Positions 26,289 to 34,477 of a stretch of DNA of 64,000 bases are shown here, piece by piece. The stretch is from an uncultured Brachyspira sp. (lineage in GTDB: Bacteria; Spirochaetota; Brachyspiria; Brachyspirales; Brachyspiraceae). Where the stretch lies: contig NZ_CAKVGN010000002.1 of assembly GCF_934747485.1 (NCBI RefSeq), positions 1 to 64,000 of the forward strand, in the 5' to 3' direction. The position numbers were made by a program, and so were the translations under genes. Each line of letters begins with the position of its first letter. The first letter of the stretch is position 1. Below the pieces are notes generated by a model, which had not been told where the DNA came from, ran no database searches, and saw only the letters and a program-made list of their open reading frames with translations.

Positions 26289-26930
26289 TTATTTATTAAA
26301 AATATTTTTTATTTCTCTAGCTAAATTTTCAGCTATTATTTTATGCGATTCTTTATCAAGATGTATTTGATCTTTTTCACTGGACTTTACTATACTCCCT
26401 AAATCAAAAAAATAAACTTTTTCTTGTTCTGCAAGCAATTTATATTTTTCAGCCAACTCTTTAGATATTTTCACAGAATTCTGATTAAAGCCTGAAAAGT
26501 TATTAACAATATCAACTTTATCTCCTATCGGAGGAGGTGCAAGTAATAAAATTTCAGGTTTTTCATATTCCATCGGATCCTCACTATTTCTAATCTTAAA
26601 TATAATTCTTTTAATTCCTTTAGCAATTAAGTTAGAAGTAGCAGAAAAATGTGCTTTAACATCGTTTGTACCTAAAGATAGTATAACTAAATCTAATGGT
26701 TTATGTGTTTCTAATGCTATTTATATATATGCCATTCCATTTCTTCCAGGCTCAAACGGATCATCAAATACAGTTGTTCTGCCGCCCAAACCTTCCTCTA
26801 TAATCCTATAATTATTACCTAAAATATGTTGTAATATTCCTGTCCATCTTTCATTTATAGAATATCTTTTATTAGCCATTGGTATTGAACCAAATGTATT
26901 ACTGTCTCCATAACATAATATATTTATCAT
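26289..26930 (-). pseudogene. SGNH/GDSL hydrolase interrupted by one in-frame stop
   Basis: The minus strand encodes a single continuous frame of about 213 codons, except for one TAA at 26721-26723. Before it are MINILCYGDSNTFG (catalytic Ser in GDS) and EGLGGRTTVFDDPFEPGRNG. After it, still in frame, are LETHKPLDLVILSLGTNDVK (oxyanion Asn) and, near the end, DQIHLDKESHK with the catalytic Asp-His pair. Relatives have a hydrophobic residue, often Leu, at the stop position, so a TTA to TAA change explains it. All catalytic residues are otherwise intact. It would have been an esterase or lipase-like enzyme of about 24 kDa. A sequencing error at this base is the main alternative. Confidence 0.85.
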
Positions 26931-27043
26931 AATTCTAATTTCCTATTAAAAATTAATATTCGTGTTTAATAATATTAATAAAAATATATTTGTCAATATT
27001 AATTATTAATATATATTATTTTTATATATACTTTCATTACATC

Positions 27044-27355
27044 CCCCACCCTTTATTTTTTATTGTTTAATTTTGAAATTCTAAGTTCACTATTTTTAAT
27101 TGACTAACAAAAAAAGCATTCCCACCCAAGTTTTATTTTAATTAAAAATCTATTATTCAACGCACGGTAAGATAAATTTTATATATGATAAAATTAACAT
27201 TACAATTAATTTATTTAACTATAGTCTGCTTATCGTGCGGAGTGCATATTAAAAATTTAAACAACATTAGGGCGGGAGTTCAAATAAAAACAAAGACTTA
27301 AAAATATAAACGATATAAAAATAACAAATAAAAATTAATAAACCTATAGGGCGGG
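27044..27355. repeat. Family II intergenic repeat, copy 1 (large imperfect palindrome)
   Basis: The centre is CGCACGGTAAG (27161-27171) and CTTATCGTGCG (27229-27239), a 10-of-11 inverted repeat around a 57-bp AT-rich loop. Outward on the left are CCCACCC motifs at about 27121 and 27045; outward on the right are GGGCGGG motifs at about 27270 and 27349. Distances are about 32 bp and then about 77 bp on both sides. The left half matches copy 2 (50828-51023) along its length in inverted orientation. Confidence 0.8.
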
Positions 27356-27412
27356 CAAACGAAATAAAAATGCAAAGTGCTAATATAATAATATAAAATT
27401 ATCCTCAAGTTG

Positions 27413-27440
27413 TTGACGTATAAAAAATATTGTATATATT
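27413..27440 (+). promoter_or_regulatory. Promoter for the short-chain dehydrogenase gene
   Basis: TTGACG (27413-27418), a 16-bp spacer and TATATT (27435-27440). The spacer TATAAAAAATATTGTA is almost the same as in the TetR-gene promoter at 8305-8332. Confidence 0.6.
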
Positions 27441-27475
27441 ATAATTGATAGATTTGTGAATAAAGGAGTATCATT

Positions 27476-28276
27476 ATGAAACTTGTAGAAAATAAAATAG
27501 CATTAGTAACTTCATCAACAAGGGGTATTGGTTTAGAATGCAGTAAGAAATTGGCAGAAAACGGTGCTAAGGTTTATTTGGCAGTGAGAAGACTTGATGC
27601 AGGCAGAGAGATAGCTGATGAAATTATAAAAAATGGCGGTAAAGCAGATGTTGTTTATTTTGATGCCACAAAAGAAGAGACTTTTACTTCTATGGTTGAA
27701 GATGTTGTAAAAAAAGAAGGCAAAATAGATATACTTGTTAATAACTTTGGTACTACAGATGTTAATAAAGATTTAGATTTAGTTAATGGAGATACTGATA
27801 CATTTTTTAAAATTGTAAATGAAAATATAAAAAGTGTTTATTTGCCTTGTAAAGCTGCTGTAAAAAACATGAAAGCAAATGGAGGCGGAAGTATAATTAA
27901 TATTTCATCTGTTGGAGGATTATTTCCGGATATATCTCGATTAGCTTATGGCATATCTAAAAGTTCTATTAATTTTTTAACTAAAAACATAGCAGTACAA
28001 TATGCCAGAGATAATATAAGGTGTAATGCTGTGCTTCCAGGATTTGTGGCAACGGAAGCAGCTATGGCAAATATGTCGCAGGAGTTTTTAAATGCTTTTT
28101 TGAAAAATGTTCCTTTAAATAGACCCGCTACAACAGAGGATATAGCAAATGCTGTATTATTTTTTGCTAGTGATTTATCTTCGTTTATTACAGGAGAGAC
28201 TATGCCTGTTTCCGGAGGATTTGGTGTGCCTTCTCCAATGTATGCATTATATCAGGATATGATGAAAAAAGGATAA
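27476..28276 (+). CDS. Short-chain dehydrogenase resembling 7-alpha-hydroxysteroid dehydrogenase
   Basis: A 266-residue classical SDR, an NAD(P)-dependent oxidoreductase. The cofactor motif TSSTRGIG spans residues 12-19. Arg38/Arg39 follow the second strand (LAVRR), pointing to NADP(H). The NNFG structural motif, the catalytic Ser in NISSVGG and the YGISK Tyr/Lys pair are all present. From memory, stretches such as NIAVQYARDNIRCNAVLPG, the PLNRPATTEDIANAVLF block and the TSSTRGIG variant (rather than the usual TG-x-x-x-GIG) are very like clostridial NADP-dependent 7-alpha-hydroxysteroid dehydrogenases. Thr15, Arg16 and Arg38 agree with residues described for those enzymes. A 3-oxoacyl-ACP reductase is the alternative. 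Monocistronic, with its own promoter. Confidence 0.8.
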   Translation: MKLVENKIALVTSSTRGIGLECSKKLAENGAKVYLAVRRLDAGREIADEIIKNGGKADVVYFDATKEETFTSMVEDVVKKEGKIDILVNNFGTTDVNKDLDLVNGDTDTFFKIVNENIKSVYLPCKAAVKNMKANGGGSIINISSVGGLFPDISRLAYGISKSSINFLTKNIAVQYARDNIRCNAVLPGFVATEAAMANMSQEFLNAFLKNVPLNRPATTEDIANAVLFFASDLSSFITGETMPVSGGFGVPSPMYALYQDMMKKG

Positions 28277-28414
28277 TATTAATTATTAACATAATTATTT
28301 TTTATTGACAAAAAATAAATTTATAATACTATTTAATAGTTTATTTTTAACAATTTTACATTTTTGTTAAAATTATGCTTATAATAATATATTTTACTTA
28401 AAGGCTATCACTTT

Positions 28415-29563
28415 ATGCTATATGAAATTTTTTATCCGCTTCGAGAAAGTTTTTTTGGTTTCAATGTTTTTAGATATATTACTTTCAGAACTGCCGGTGC
28501 TGTTGCTACTGCATTAATTTTGGTATTGGTATTTGCTCCGAGTATAATAGAAAAATTAAAGAAGCTTCATTTCGGTCAGGTTGTAAGAGATGATGGGCCA
28601 GAGACTCATTTAGTAAAAACTGGTACACCTACAATGGGCGGCATATTTATAGTAGGAAGCGTGTTAATAAGTATATTATTATGGGGAAAATTGGATAATA
28701 TAAAAATTATACTTCTTACAATATCTTTAATCATACTTTCTATAGCGGGATTTTTAGATGATTTTCTTAAGATTAAATACAAAAACTCTAAAGGATTACC
28801 CGGTAAATATAAAATTGTGTTTCAGGTTATTGTTGGACTAATAATAGGAATATATTTATATTATTTTGATAAATCCACTTTTTTAATGAAGTTTGATTTG
28901 GAGAAAGGAATAAGTGTTTTGGAGGCAGTAAAAGTTGCTCAAGTTCCTTCATCTACTTTATTTATACCATTTTTTAGCAATGTGTATATAGATTTAAAGA
29001 TGCTTTACATACCTTTTTCTATATTTGTGGTTGTTAGTATGAGTAATGCTGTTAACCTCACAGATGGACTTGACGGTTTAGCTATAGGACTTTTAATAAT
29101 AATGTCTATGGCTTTTGCGGTGCTTTCTTATGTATCTGGAAACTCTCTAATAGCAACATATTTAAAAATACCTTTTATATCTGATGCTGGAGAAGTTACA
29201 GTATTTGTGGGGGCTTTAATTGGTGCTGGTTTAGGGTTCTTATGGTTTAATGCACACCCTGCACAAGTTTTCATGGGAGATGTTGGAAGTTTATCACTTG
29301 GAGGAGTTTTAGGAATAATTGCATTATTTATCAAACATGAGCTTTTGCTTGTAATAGTCGGAGCTGTTTATGTGTCTGAGGCTTTTAGTGTTGTTGTGCA
29401 GGTATTTTCTTATAAGTTATTCAAAAAAAGAGTATTTAAAATGGCTCCTTTGCATCATCACTTTGAAAAATCCGGCTGGAAAGAGACTCAGGTTGTTTTT
29501 AGGTTTTATATAATTGGTATAATAACTGCTTTGATTGGCATAGCAACTTTGAAAATAAGATAA
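28415..29563 (+). CDS. mraY: Phospho-N-acetylmuramoyl-pentapeptide transferase
   Basis: A 382-residue inner-membrane enzyme with about ten helices that makes lipid I from UDP-MurNAc-pentapeptide and undecaprenyl phosphate. Diagnostic motifs are GTPTMGGIFI (near 68), the double-Asp loop AGFLDDFLK, NLTDGLDGLA with catalytic Asp, FMGDVGSLSLGG, and PLHHHFEKSGWKETQVV near the end. Length is slightly above average (360). It starts at 28415 after an AAAGG site. tmk follows 37 bp later, an unusual partner; the rest of the dcw division and cell-wall cluster is not nearby. Confidence 0.96.
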   Translation: MLYEIFYPLRESFFGFNVFRYITFRTAGAVATALILVLVFAPSIIEKLKKLHFGQVVRDDGPETHLVKTGTPTMGGIFIVGSVLISILLWGKLDNIKIILLTISLIILSIAGFLDDFLKIKYKNSKGLPGKYKIVFQVIVGLIIGIYLYYFDKSTFLMKFDLEKGISVLEAVKVAQVPSSTLFIPFFSNVYIDLKMLYIPFSIFVVVSMSNAVNLTDGLDGLAIGLLIIMSMAFAVLSYVSGNSLIATYLKIPFISDAGEVTVFVGALIGAGLGFLWFNAHPAQVFMGDVGSLSLGGVLGIIALFIKHELLLVIVGAVYVSEAFSVVVQVFSYKLFKKRVFKMAPLHHHFEKSGWKETQVVFRFYIIGIITALIGIATLKIR

Positions 29564-29600
29564 TACGATTTTTAATATTTATATGTAGGTGTAAAGCTTT

Positions 29601-30212
29601 ATGAAAGGAAAATTGATTGTTATAGAAGGAATAGACGGAAGCGGTAAGTCTACAATTGCAAAAAAATTAGCAGAAACATTAAATGAAAATAATATAGATA
29701 CAATATACACTTTTGAACCGACAAACGCCTACTATGGAGCTAAATTAAGAGATACAATGCTTTCTAAAGATATGGATTTAGATAGAGAATTAAAGCTTTT
29801 TGTAGATGATAGAAAAGAGCATATAAGACTTATGATAAAACCTGCTTTAGAAGAAGGCAAAACTGTAGTGCTTGATAGATACATGTATTCATCTATTGCC
29901 TATCAGGGTGCTAAGGGCATTGATATAGAAAAAATAAAGAATATGCATGAAAGCTTCATTTTAACTCCAGATATAGTTTTTATTTTTCATCTGCCTGTAG
30001 AAAAATCTCTAAACAGAATCATGGAAAAAAGAGGCTTCATAGACAGATTTGAAAATGAAGAATATCTCAAAAAAGTAGAGAGCATATTTAAAAGTTTTAA
30101 TGAGCCTTTTATTTATCATATAAATGCTGATAAATCAATAGATGATATAAACAAAGAACTCATTGAAATATTAAAACAAACTAAAATGCTTGCTCTAAAC
30201 TATCCTCTATAA
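29601..30212 (+). CDS. tmk: Thymidylate kinase
   Basis: A 203-residue P-loop kinase phosphorylating dTMP to dTDP. It has the Walker A motif IEGIDGSGKST (residues 7-17), the DRYMYSSIAYQG motif with the DRY/H region, and a lid segment with IMEKRGFIDRFE. Length is normal. It lies 37 bp after mraY and is probably co-transcribed. Its last 32 bp overlap the 3' end of ssb on the other strand (30181-30212). Both reading frames look complete at their C-termini, so the overlap seems real. Confidence 0.94.
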   Translation: MKGKLIVIEGIDGSGKSTIAKKLAETLNENNIDTIYTFEPTNAYYGAKLRDTMLSKDMDLDRELKLFVDDRKEHIRLMIKPALEEGKTVVLDRYMYSSIAYQGAKGIDIEKIKNMHESFILTPDIVFIFHLPVEKSLNRIMEKRGFIDRFENEEYLKKVESIFKSFNEPFIYHINADKSIDDINKELIEILKQTKMLALNYPL

Positions 30213-30597
30213 CATCAGATACAATCTGATTATTTGCACTGTTATAATAATTATTTTTTTCTATAGTTTTTTTATCCAAGCTTTTTACTTCTAATGCAAG
30301 TATATAAATAGAGTTTTTTCTGCTGCCATCTTTAGCAATATAAGAGTTTTGTCTTAATTCACCATTTACTAATATATGTCTTCCTTTAAGAAGATTAACA
30401 GCAACTTTTTCTGCTGTATATCCCCAAGCTATTAAATCAAAAAAGTAAACCTCTTTTTGCAAACTTCCATTAACATAATAATATCTATTATTGGCTATAG
30501 AAAATTTGCATAAAGATTTTCCGTTTTTAGTTTTTATATATGAAGGGTCTCTTGTTAATCTTCCTTCTACTACGATAATATTAGCATTTCCAGACAT
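30181..30597 (-). CDS. ssb: Single-stranded DNA-binding protein
   Basis: A 138-residue SSB with one OB fold (residues 1-105). It starts NIIVVEGRLTRDPSYIKTKN, then CKFSIANNRYYY, VYFFDLIAWGYTAEKVAVNL and the GRHILVNGELRQNSYIAKDG segment. The C-terminal tail is short and ends EDSLEQAF. This keeps acidic residues and a terminal Phe but departs from the common DDDIPF tip that recruits repair and replication proteins. The gene ends inside the 3' end of tmk on the opposite strand. Confidence 0.93.
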   Translation of the reverse strand: MSGNANIIVVEGRLTRDPSYIKTKNGKSLCKFSIANNRYYYVNGSLQKEVYFFDLIAWGYTAEKVAVNLLKGRHILVNGELRQNSYIAKDGSRKNSIYILALEVKSLDKKTIEKNNYYNSANNQIVSDVIEDSLEQAF

Positions 30598-30708
30598 AAT
30601 TTTTACTCCTAATTTTTTTATTATAATCTTAGTTAAACAAAAATTATGAAAAAATATGCCTGATTTTATTTTGATTTTTTTGAGAATTTATTAATTATTA
30701 GAAATTTA

Positions 30709-31368
30709 TTAATCTTCAGAATCATCAGATTCTTCATCATCTTCATCTCTGTTTCCAGAAGCCTCTCTTAGAACTTGTTTTATAGCATCAAAAATCTCTC
30801 TTGCCTTTGCTTTATTTATATCTGTAGTTTTAGTTCTTTTGGTTATAGAAGCTCTTTTTAATATCATATCTCCGTAAGTATCCCCTATTCCGCTTATTAT
30901 AAGAGGATTTTTAATGAGTTTTTCTACAGTTGTGGCATTATCTGCAAGCAATTGGCAAAATAAATTATAATTAAATTGCTTAGTTAGAGGGTCATAACCC
31001 ACTTGAGGCATTGTAGTATAATCTTTCCATATAGGTATAATGTGTGTAGCATCATTTTTATCTTTACTTTCATCTACTACAAAGAAATTGCCGTTATCTG
31101 TTTCTAATTTTATTAGAGCATTCTTATAAGTATTATTTTCTGTAAGCACAAAAGAGCCTCCAGAACCCAAATCTACAAGCATAGCATCTTGAGAAAACTG
31201 AAAATGCATATATCCGCCATGCCTCAATACATCTATAATTTTTTGCCCCTTAACTTCTTCAAGTTCTTTATATTTTTTGTCTAAAGCAACAACATTATTA
31301 ATATAAGAATAACAAATCTCCCCTTTTAATGCATTAATTAAATTAATTAAATATGGAAGCTCTTTCAT
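30709..31368 (-). CDS. Divergent Fpg/Nei-family protein lacking usual catalytic residues
   Basis: A 219-residue protein aligning to the formamidopyrimidine-DNA glycosylase fold. The N-terminus MKELPYLINL resembles the family's PELPEVE but with Lys in place of the catalytic Pro; Glu3 is kept. The RGKYL loop, with its Lys, is RHGGYMHF here, and the HLGMSG loop is DLGSGG. The H2TH domain is well conserved (LIKNPLIISGIGDTYGDMIL, near 148-167). There is no C-terminal zinc finger; the protein ends in an acidic tail rich in Asp and Glu (last 15 residues). It may bind DNA without the standard beta-elimination chemistry. Similar Pro-less members exist in clostridia, from memory. Confidence 0.75.
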   Translation of the reverse strand: MKELPYLINLINALKGEICYSYINNVVALDKKYKELEEVKGQKIIDVLRHGGYMHFQFSQDAMLVDLGSGGSFVLTENNTYKNALIKLETDNGNFFVVDESKDKNDATHIIPIWKDYTTMPQVGYDPLTKQFNYNLFCQLLADNATTVEKLIKNPLIISGIGDTYGDMILKRASITKRTKTTDINKAKAREIFDAIKQVLREASGNRDEDDEESDDSED

Positions 31369-31671
31369 CTACTACAACCCCGTATATATTATGTTTACTT
31401 TTATTTTAACACTTTTATAAAAAAAAGCAATCTGAATAAGTATTATATTAGCTTAGAATTCAATTTATTAGAATTAATATATATTTAATATTATGAAAAT
31501 ATTACATTTTTAACGATATTTTGTTTTAATGAAAACTATATCTATATTATTATCCAATAAATAAAAATCAATATAACACACATTTTTATTAAGATAAATA
31601 TTTTGCTTTATATATTATTATATATTATTATTAGTATATAATAATAAGAAAACAATAATTGGAAAGTTATT
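31369..31671. other. 303-bp divergent intergenic region
   Basis: Very AT-rich. It contains two direct copies of TTAGAATT (31453-31460 and 31468-31475, 15 bp apart) and a TATATTATTA-rich tract (about 31610-31648) just upstream of the nitroreductase. No RNA gene or ORF is apparent. Confidence 0.4.
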
Positions 31672-32211
31672 ATGCAAAAGACTATATTAGATATTATTAT
31701 GAATCGCTCAAGCTACAGAGGAAAATATAAAAATATAAAGGTTCCAAAAGAAGATTTAATAAAAATAATGGAGGCAGGACTTGCTGCACCTTCTGGATGC
31801 AACAAACAAACTGTATCATTAATAGCTGTTGATGATGAAAAATTATTATCTGAAATAAAACAGTTAATAAATCCGCCAATTTGTGAAACGGCACCGGCAT
31901 TAATATGCGTATTAAGTCAGAAAATATATGCATACAGAGATAGATGTTATAGTGTTCAAGATTATGCTGCTGCTATTGAAAATATGCTTTTAGCTATTAA
32001 GGCATTAGGTTATGAAAGCTGTTGGTATGAGGGGCATATTACTGATGACGATGATATAGCTTCAAAAATTGCATCAAAAATTAATATTGATAAAGGATAT
32101 AAATTAGTTTGTATATTGCCTGTAGGATATGCAAATGAAGAAGTAAAATTAAATACTGATAAAAAGCCTTTTAATGAAAGAGCTTGGTTCAATAGTTTTG
32201 ATAAATTATAA
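31672..32211 (+). CDS. Nitroreductase-family flavoprotein
   Basis: A 179-residue FMN-dependent oxidoreductase. The family start IMNRSSYRGKY (the R-S-Y-R FMN phosphate contact), AGLAAPSGCNKQ, the central QDYAAAIENMLLAIKALGYESCW block and the LPVGYANEE near the C-terminus are typical. Members reduce nitro compounds, quinones or other electron acceptors with NAD(P)H; the substrate cannot be told. It has a GGAAAG site just upstream. Transcribed alone between the divergent Fpg-like gene and a shared terminator. Confidence 0.9.
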   Translation: MQKTILDIIMNRSSYRGKYKNIKVPKEDLIKIMEAGLAAPSGCNKQTVSLIAVDDEKLLSEIKQLINPPICETAPALICVLSQKIYAYRDRCYSVQDYAAAIENMLLAIKALGYESCWYEGHITDDDDIASKIASKINIDKGYKLVCILPVGYANEEVKLNTDKKPFNERAWFNSFDKL

Positions 32212-32227
32212 TATTTTTGTAATATTG

Positions 32228-32265
32228 TTACAGCAATAAATTTTATTAAAAACTCATTGCTGTAA
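32228..32265. terminator. Bidirectional hairpin terminator
   Basis: TTACAGCAAT (32228-32237) pairs with ATTGCTGTAA (32256-32265) between the convergent nitroreductase and GldA-like genes. Confidence 0.8.
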
Positions 32266-32280
32266 TCTTTTATATTTTAG

Positions 32281-33372
32281 TTAAATTATTTTTTTATTGA
32301 ACTCTTCCAAGTCAATAATCGCTTTTAATATCATTTTTTTATCTACTTTGTACGGACTTATATTTAAATCTTTACTCTCAATGGCTATATCCAATGCCAT
32401 ATTAAGCTCTTCATCATCTAAACTTGGTTTATTTATACCTATATCTTTTAAGCAGGTTGGAAGAGAAATAGATTTATTAAAATTAAAAATACTTTCTCTT
32501 GCCTCATATTGTTTATCCATAGTTAGCAGCAGCAATACTCCATATGACACTAATTCACCATGAAGCAATTTTTCTCTTATCCTTTTTATTTTGGTCAGTC
32601 CGCTATACATACTATGTGCTAAAGATATATGGTAATCATCTTTTGCCATTACTGATGTTAATCCTGTAGTATATATTATATGCAGTATTATTCTTTTTAA
32701 AGTATCTGTTGTTTTTTTATTTTTAAAATCGTTTATAGCTTCTGAATAATGTTTTAACATATCATTAGAACAATTTTTTATTATTTCAATACCTAAGAAA
32801 TTTCTATAATTTAAACTTTCATTTCTTGTAGAAAATAATGCTTCATATTGTTTAGAAATTGCATTTCCTATACCAGCTATAAAATAATTTTCAGGAGAGT
32901 TTAATATAATATCAGTATTTATAAATGTATGCAAAGGAGGTCTTTTTTCACTAAACATTTTTTTAAAACTTCCATCATTATTATGAACAACTGAAATGCC
33001 AGTTACGGCAGCACAGTTTGAAGCTAATGTAGGAAATGTAAATATAGGTTTATTTATAGTATGTGCTAAAACTTTTGAAGTGTCTAATGCTCTTCCTCCT
33101 CCTACTGCAAATATCATATCAGCTTCTACTACTGCTTGTTTATTTTTAAGCAAATCAATATTTTCAAAAGTTGATTTCTCTCCATAATGAAATATTCCTG
33201 TTATGGTTATGTCTTTTATATTATTTAATATTGACTCTATAGATGCCTGAATAGATTTTGTACCCGATATAATAACAGCTTTTTTTCCATAGTTAGAACA
33301 TATATCATATATATCTTTATAAGCATTACTTCCTATACTAAAATTTGGCAGAAATAATTTTTCTAAACTCAT
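32281..33372 (-). CDS. GldA-like (iron-containing alcohol dehydrogenase superfamily) dehydrogenase
   Basis: A 363-residue protein of the glycerol-dehydrogenase branch. It has the NAD-binding GGGRALDTSK (residues 91-100), the PTLASNCAAVTGISVV block and the metal-site region. In glycerol dehydrogenases zinc is held by one Asp and two His. Here the first position is Asn (GIGNAISK, Asn170), while His253 (LAHSMYSG) and His271 (LLHGELVSYG) are kept. The Asp-to-Asn change could alter metal binding or substrate. Substrate unknown; glycerol, hydroxycarboxylates or glycerol 1-phosphate are all used by relatives. Confidence 0.82.
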   Translation of the reverse strand: MSLEKLFLPNFSIGSNAYKDIYDICSNYGKKAVIISGTKSIQASIESILNNIKDITITGIFHYGEKSTFENIDLLKNKQAVVEADMIFAVGGGRALDTSKVLAHTINKPIFTFPTLASNCAAVTGISVVHNNDGSFKKMFSEKRPPLHTFINTDIILNSPENYFIAGIGNAISKQYEALFSTRNESLNYRNFLGIEIIKNCSNDMLKHYSEAINDFKNKKTTDTLKRIILHIIYTTGLTSVMAKDDYHISLAHSMYSGLTKIKRIREKLLHGELVSYGVLLLLTMDKQYEARESIFNFNKSISLPTCLKDIGINKPSLDDEELNMALDIAIESKDLNISPYKVDKKMILKAIIDLEEFNKKII

Positions 33373-33487
33373 TTTTTTATCCTTTATTATTATAAAATTA
33401 TAAATAAATCATTTTTCTAAGAGATAAACAAGAATAACCAATAAATTAACTTGTAAGTTATCTTTAGTTTATCTCTTCATAACAATT

Positions 33488-34426
33488 TTACTCTTTTGTT
33501 CTTGCAGCCATTATATTAGCAACTATTGAACCTGATATACAATGCCATACACTTCCTATAGCACCGGATACTGCTGCAAGTGCCATATAAGCAAAATGGG
33601 TTGAAGCAAGTGATGAGGCTAATCCCGCATTTTGCATACCTACTTCTATAGATATAGTTTTACATTTAGCATTATTGAATTTGCATACCTTACCTAAGAA
33701 ATATCCAAGCATATAACCTAAAGTATTATGTATTATTATCACTATTACTACTAAATGACCAACCTGCATAAGTCTTTGAGAGTTTGCTGATACTACAGCA
33801 GCTACTATTGCAACAACTGCCACTACCGATATTAAAGGAAGCACATCTTTGAAATGTTCAACAAATTTGTGAAAGAATTTATTTATAACAAATCCCAACA
33901 CTATAGGAGCTATTACAACTTGAAGTATTGATATAAACATGCTCACAGCATTAACATCTATTTTCTCGCCAGCATAAAGTAAAGTAAGAAGAGGAGTTGC
34001 AAGCGGAGCAAGTATTGTTGATACAGAAGTCATACCTACAGACAAAGGCACATCTCCTTTAGCTAAATAGGTTATAACGTTAGAAGATATTCCTCCCGGA
34101 CAAGTACCTACAAGTATTACCCCTATTGCAAGTTCTGGAGGAAGTCTGAAGGCTAAAGAAAGTAAGAATGCAAGTAAAGGCATTATAGTGAATTGTGCTA
34201 TTGCTCCTATGGCTATATCTTTTGGTCTTGTGAATAACACTTTAAAATCTTCTATTTTTAATGTTATACCCATACAGAACATTGCTGTCATAAGAAGATA
34301 GTTAACATAAGTTGTTTTTATGAAGCTTACAGATTTTGGGAAAAATAAAGCTAATGCTGCTACAACCAATACTATAACTGACATATATTTGCCGAAGAAA
34401 TTACTTATTTGTTTTAATGTTTTCAT
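33488..34426 (-). CDS. Bile acid:sodium symporter (BASS) family transporter
   Basis: A 312-residue membrane protein with nine or ten helices. Family motifs are MFCMGITLKIEDF (near 49-61), then GVILVGTCPGGISSNVITYLAKGD, SVGMTSVSTILAPLATPLL and the late EVGMQNAGLASSLAS segment. The two crossing, broken helices in the last pair bind sodium in structurally known relatives. Bacterial members carry bile acids, pantoate or other organic anions; the substrate here is unknown. It is transcribed away from the GldA-like gene's start by only 115 bp on the same strand. Confidence 0.9.
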   Translation of the reverse strand: MKTLKQISNFFGKYMSVIVLVVAALALFFPKSVSFIKTTYVNYLLMTAMFCMGITLKIEDFKVLFTRPKDIAIGAIAQFTIMPLLAFLLSLAFRLPPELAIGVILVGTCPGGISSNVITYLAKGDVPLSVGMTSVSTILAPLATPLLTLLYAGEKIDVNAVSMFISILQVVIAPIVLGFVINKFFHKFVEHFKDVLPLISVVAVVAIVAAVVSANSQRLMQVGHLVVIVIIIHNTLGYMLGYFLGKVCKFNNAKCKTISIEVGMQNAGLASSLASTHFAYMALAAVSGAIGSVWHCISGSIVANIMAARTKE

Positions 34427-34477
34427 TTTAATATCCTTTTTTATTATTTTATTAGTTTTTGTTTTATTGTTTTATAT

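Noticed and set aside
30181..30212. tmk/ssb overlap as an assembly error
   Set aside because: Both C-termini are of normal length and no single-base change gives a more typical end for both.
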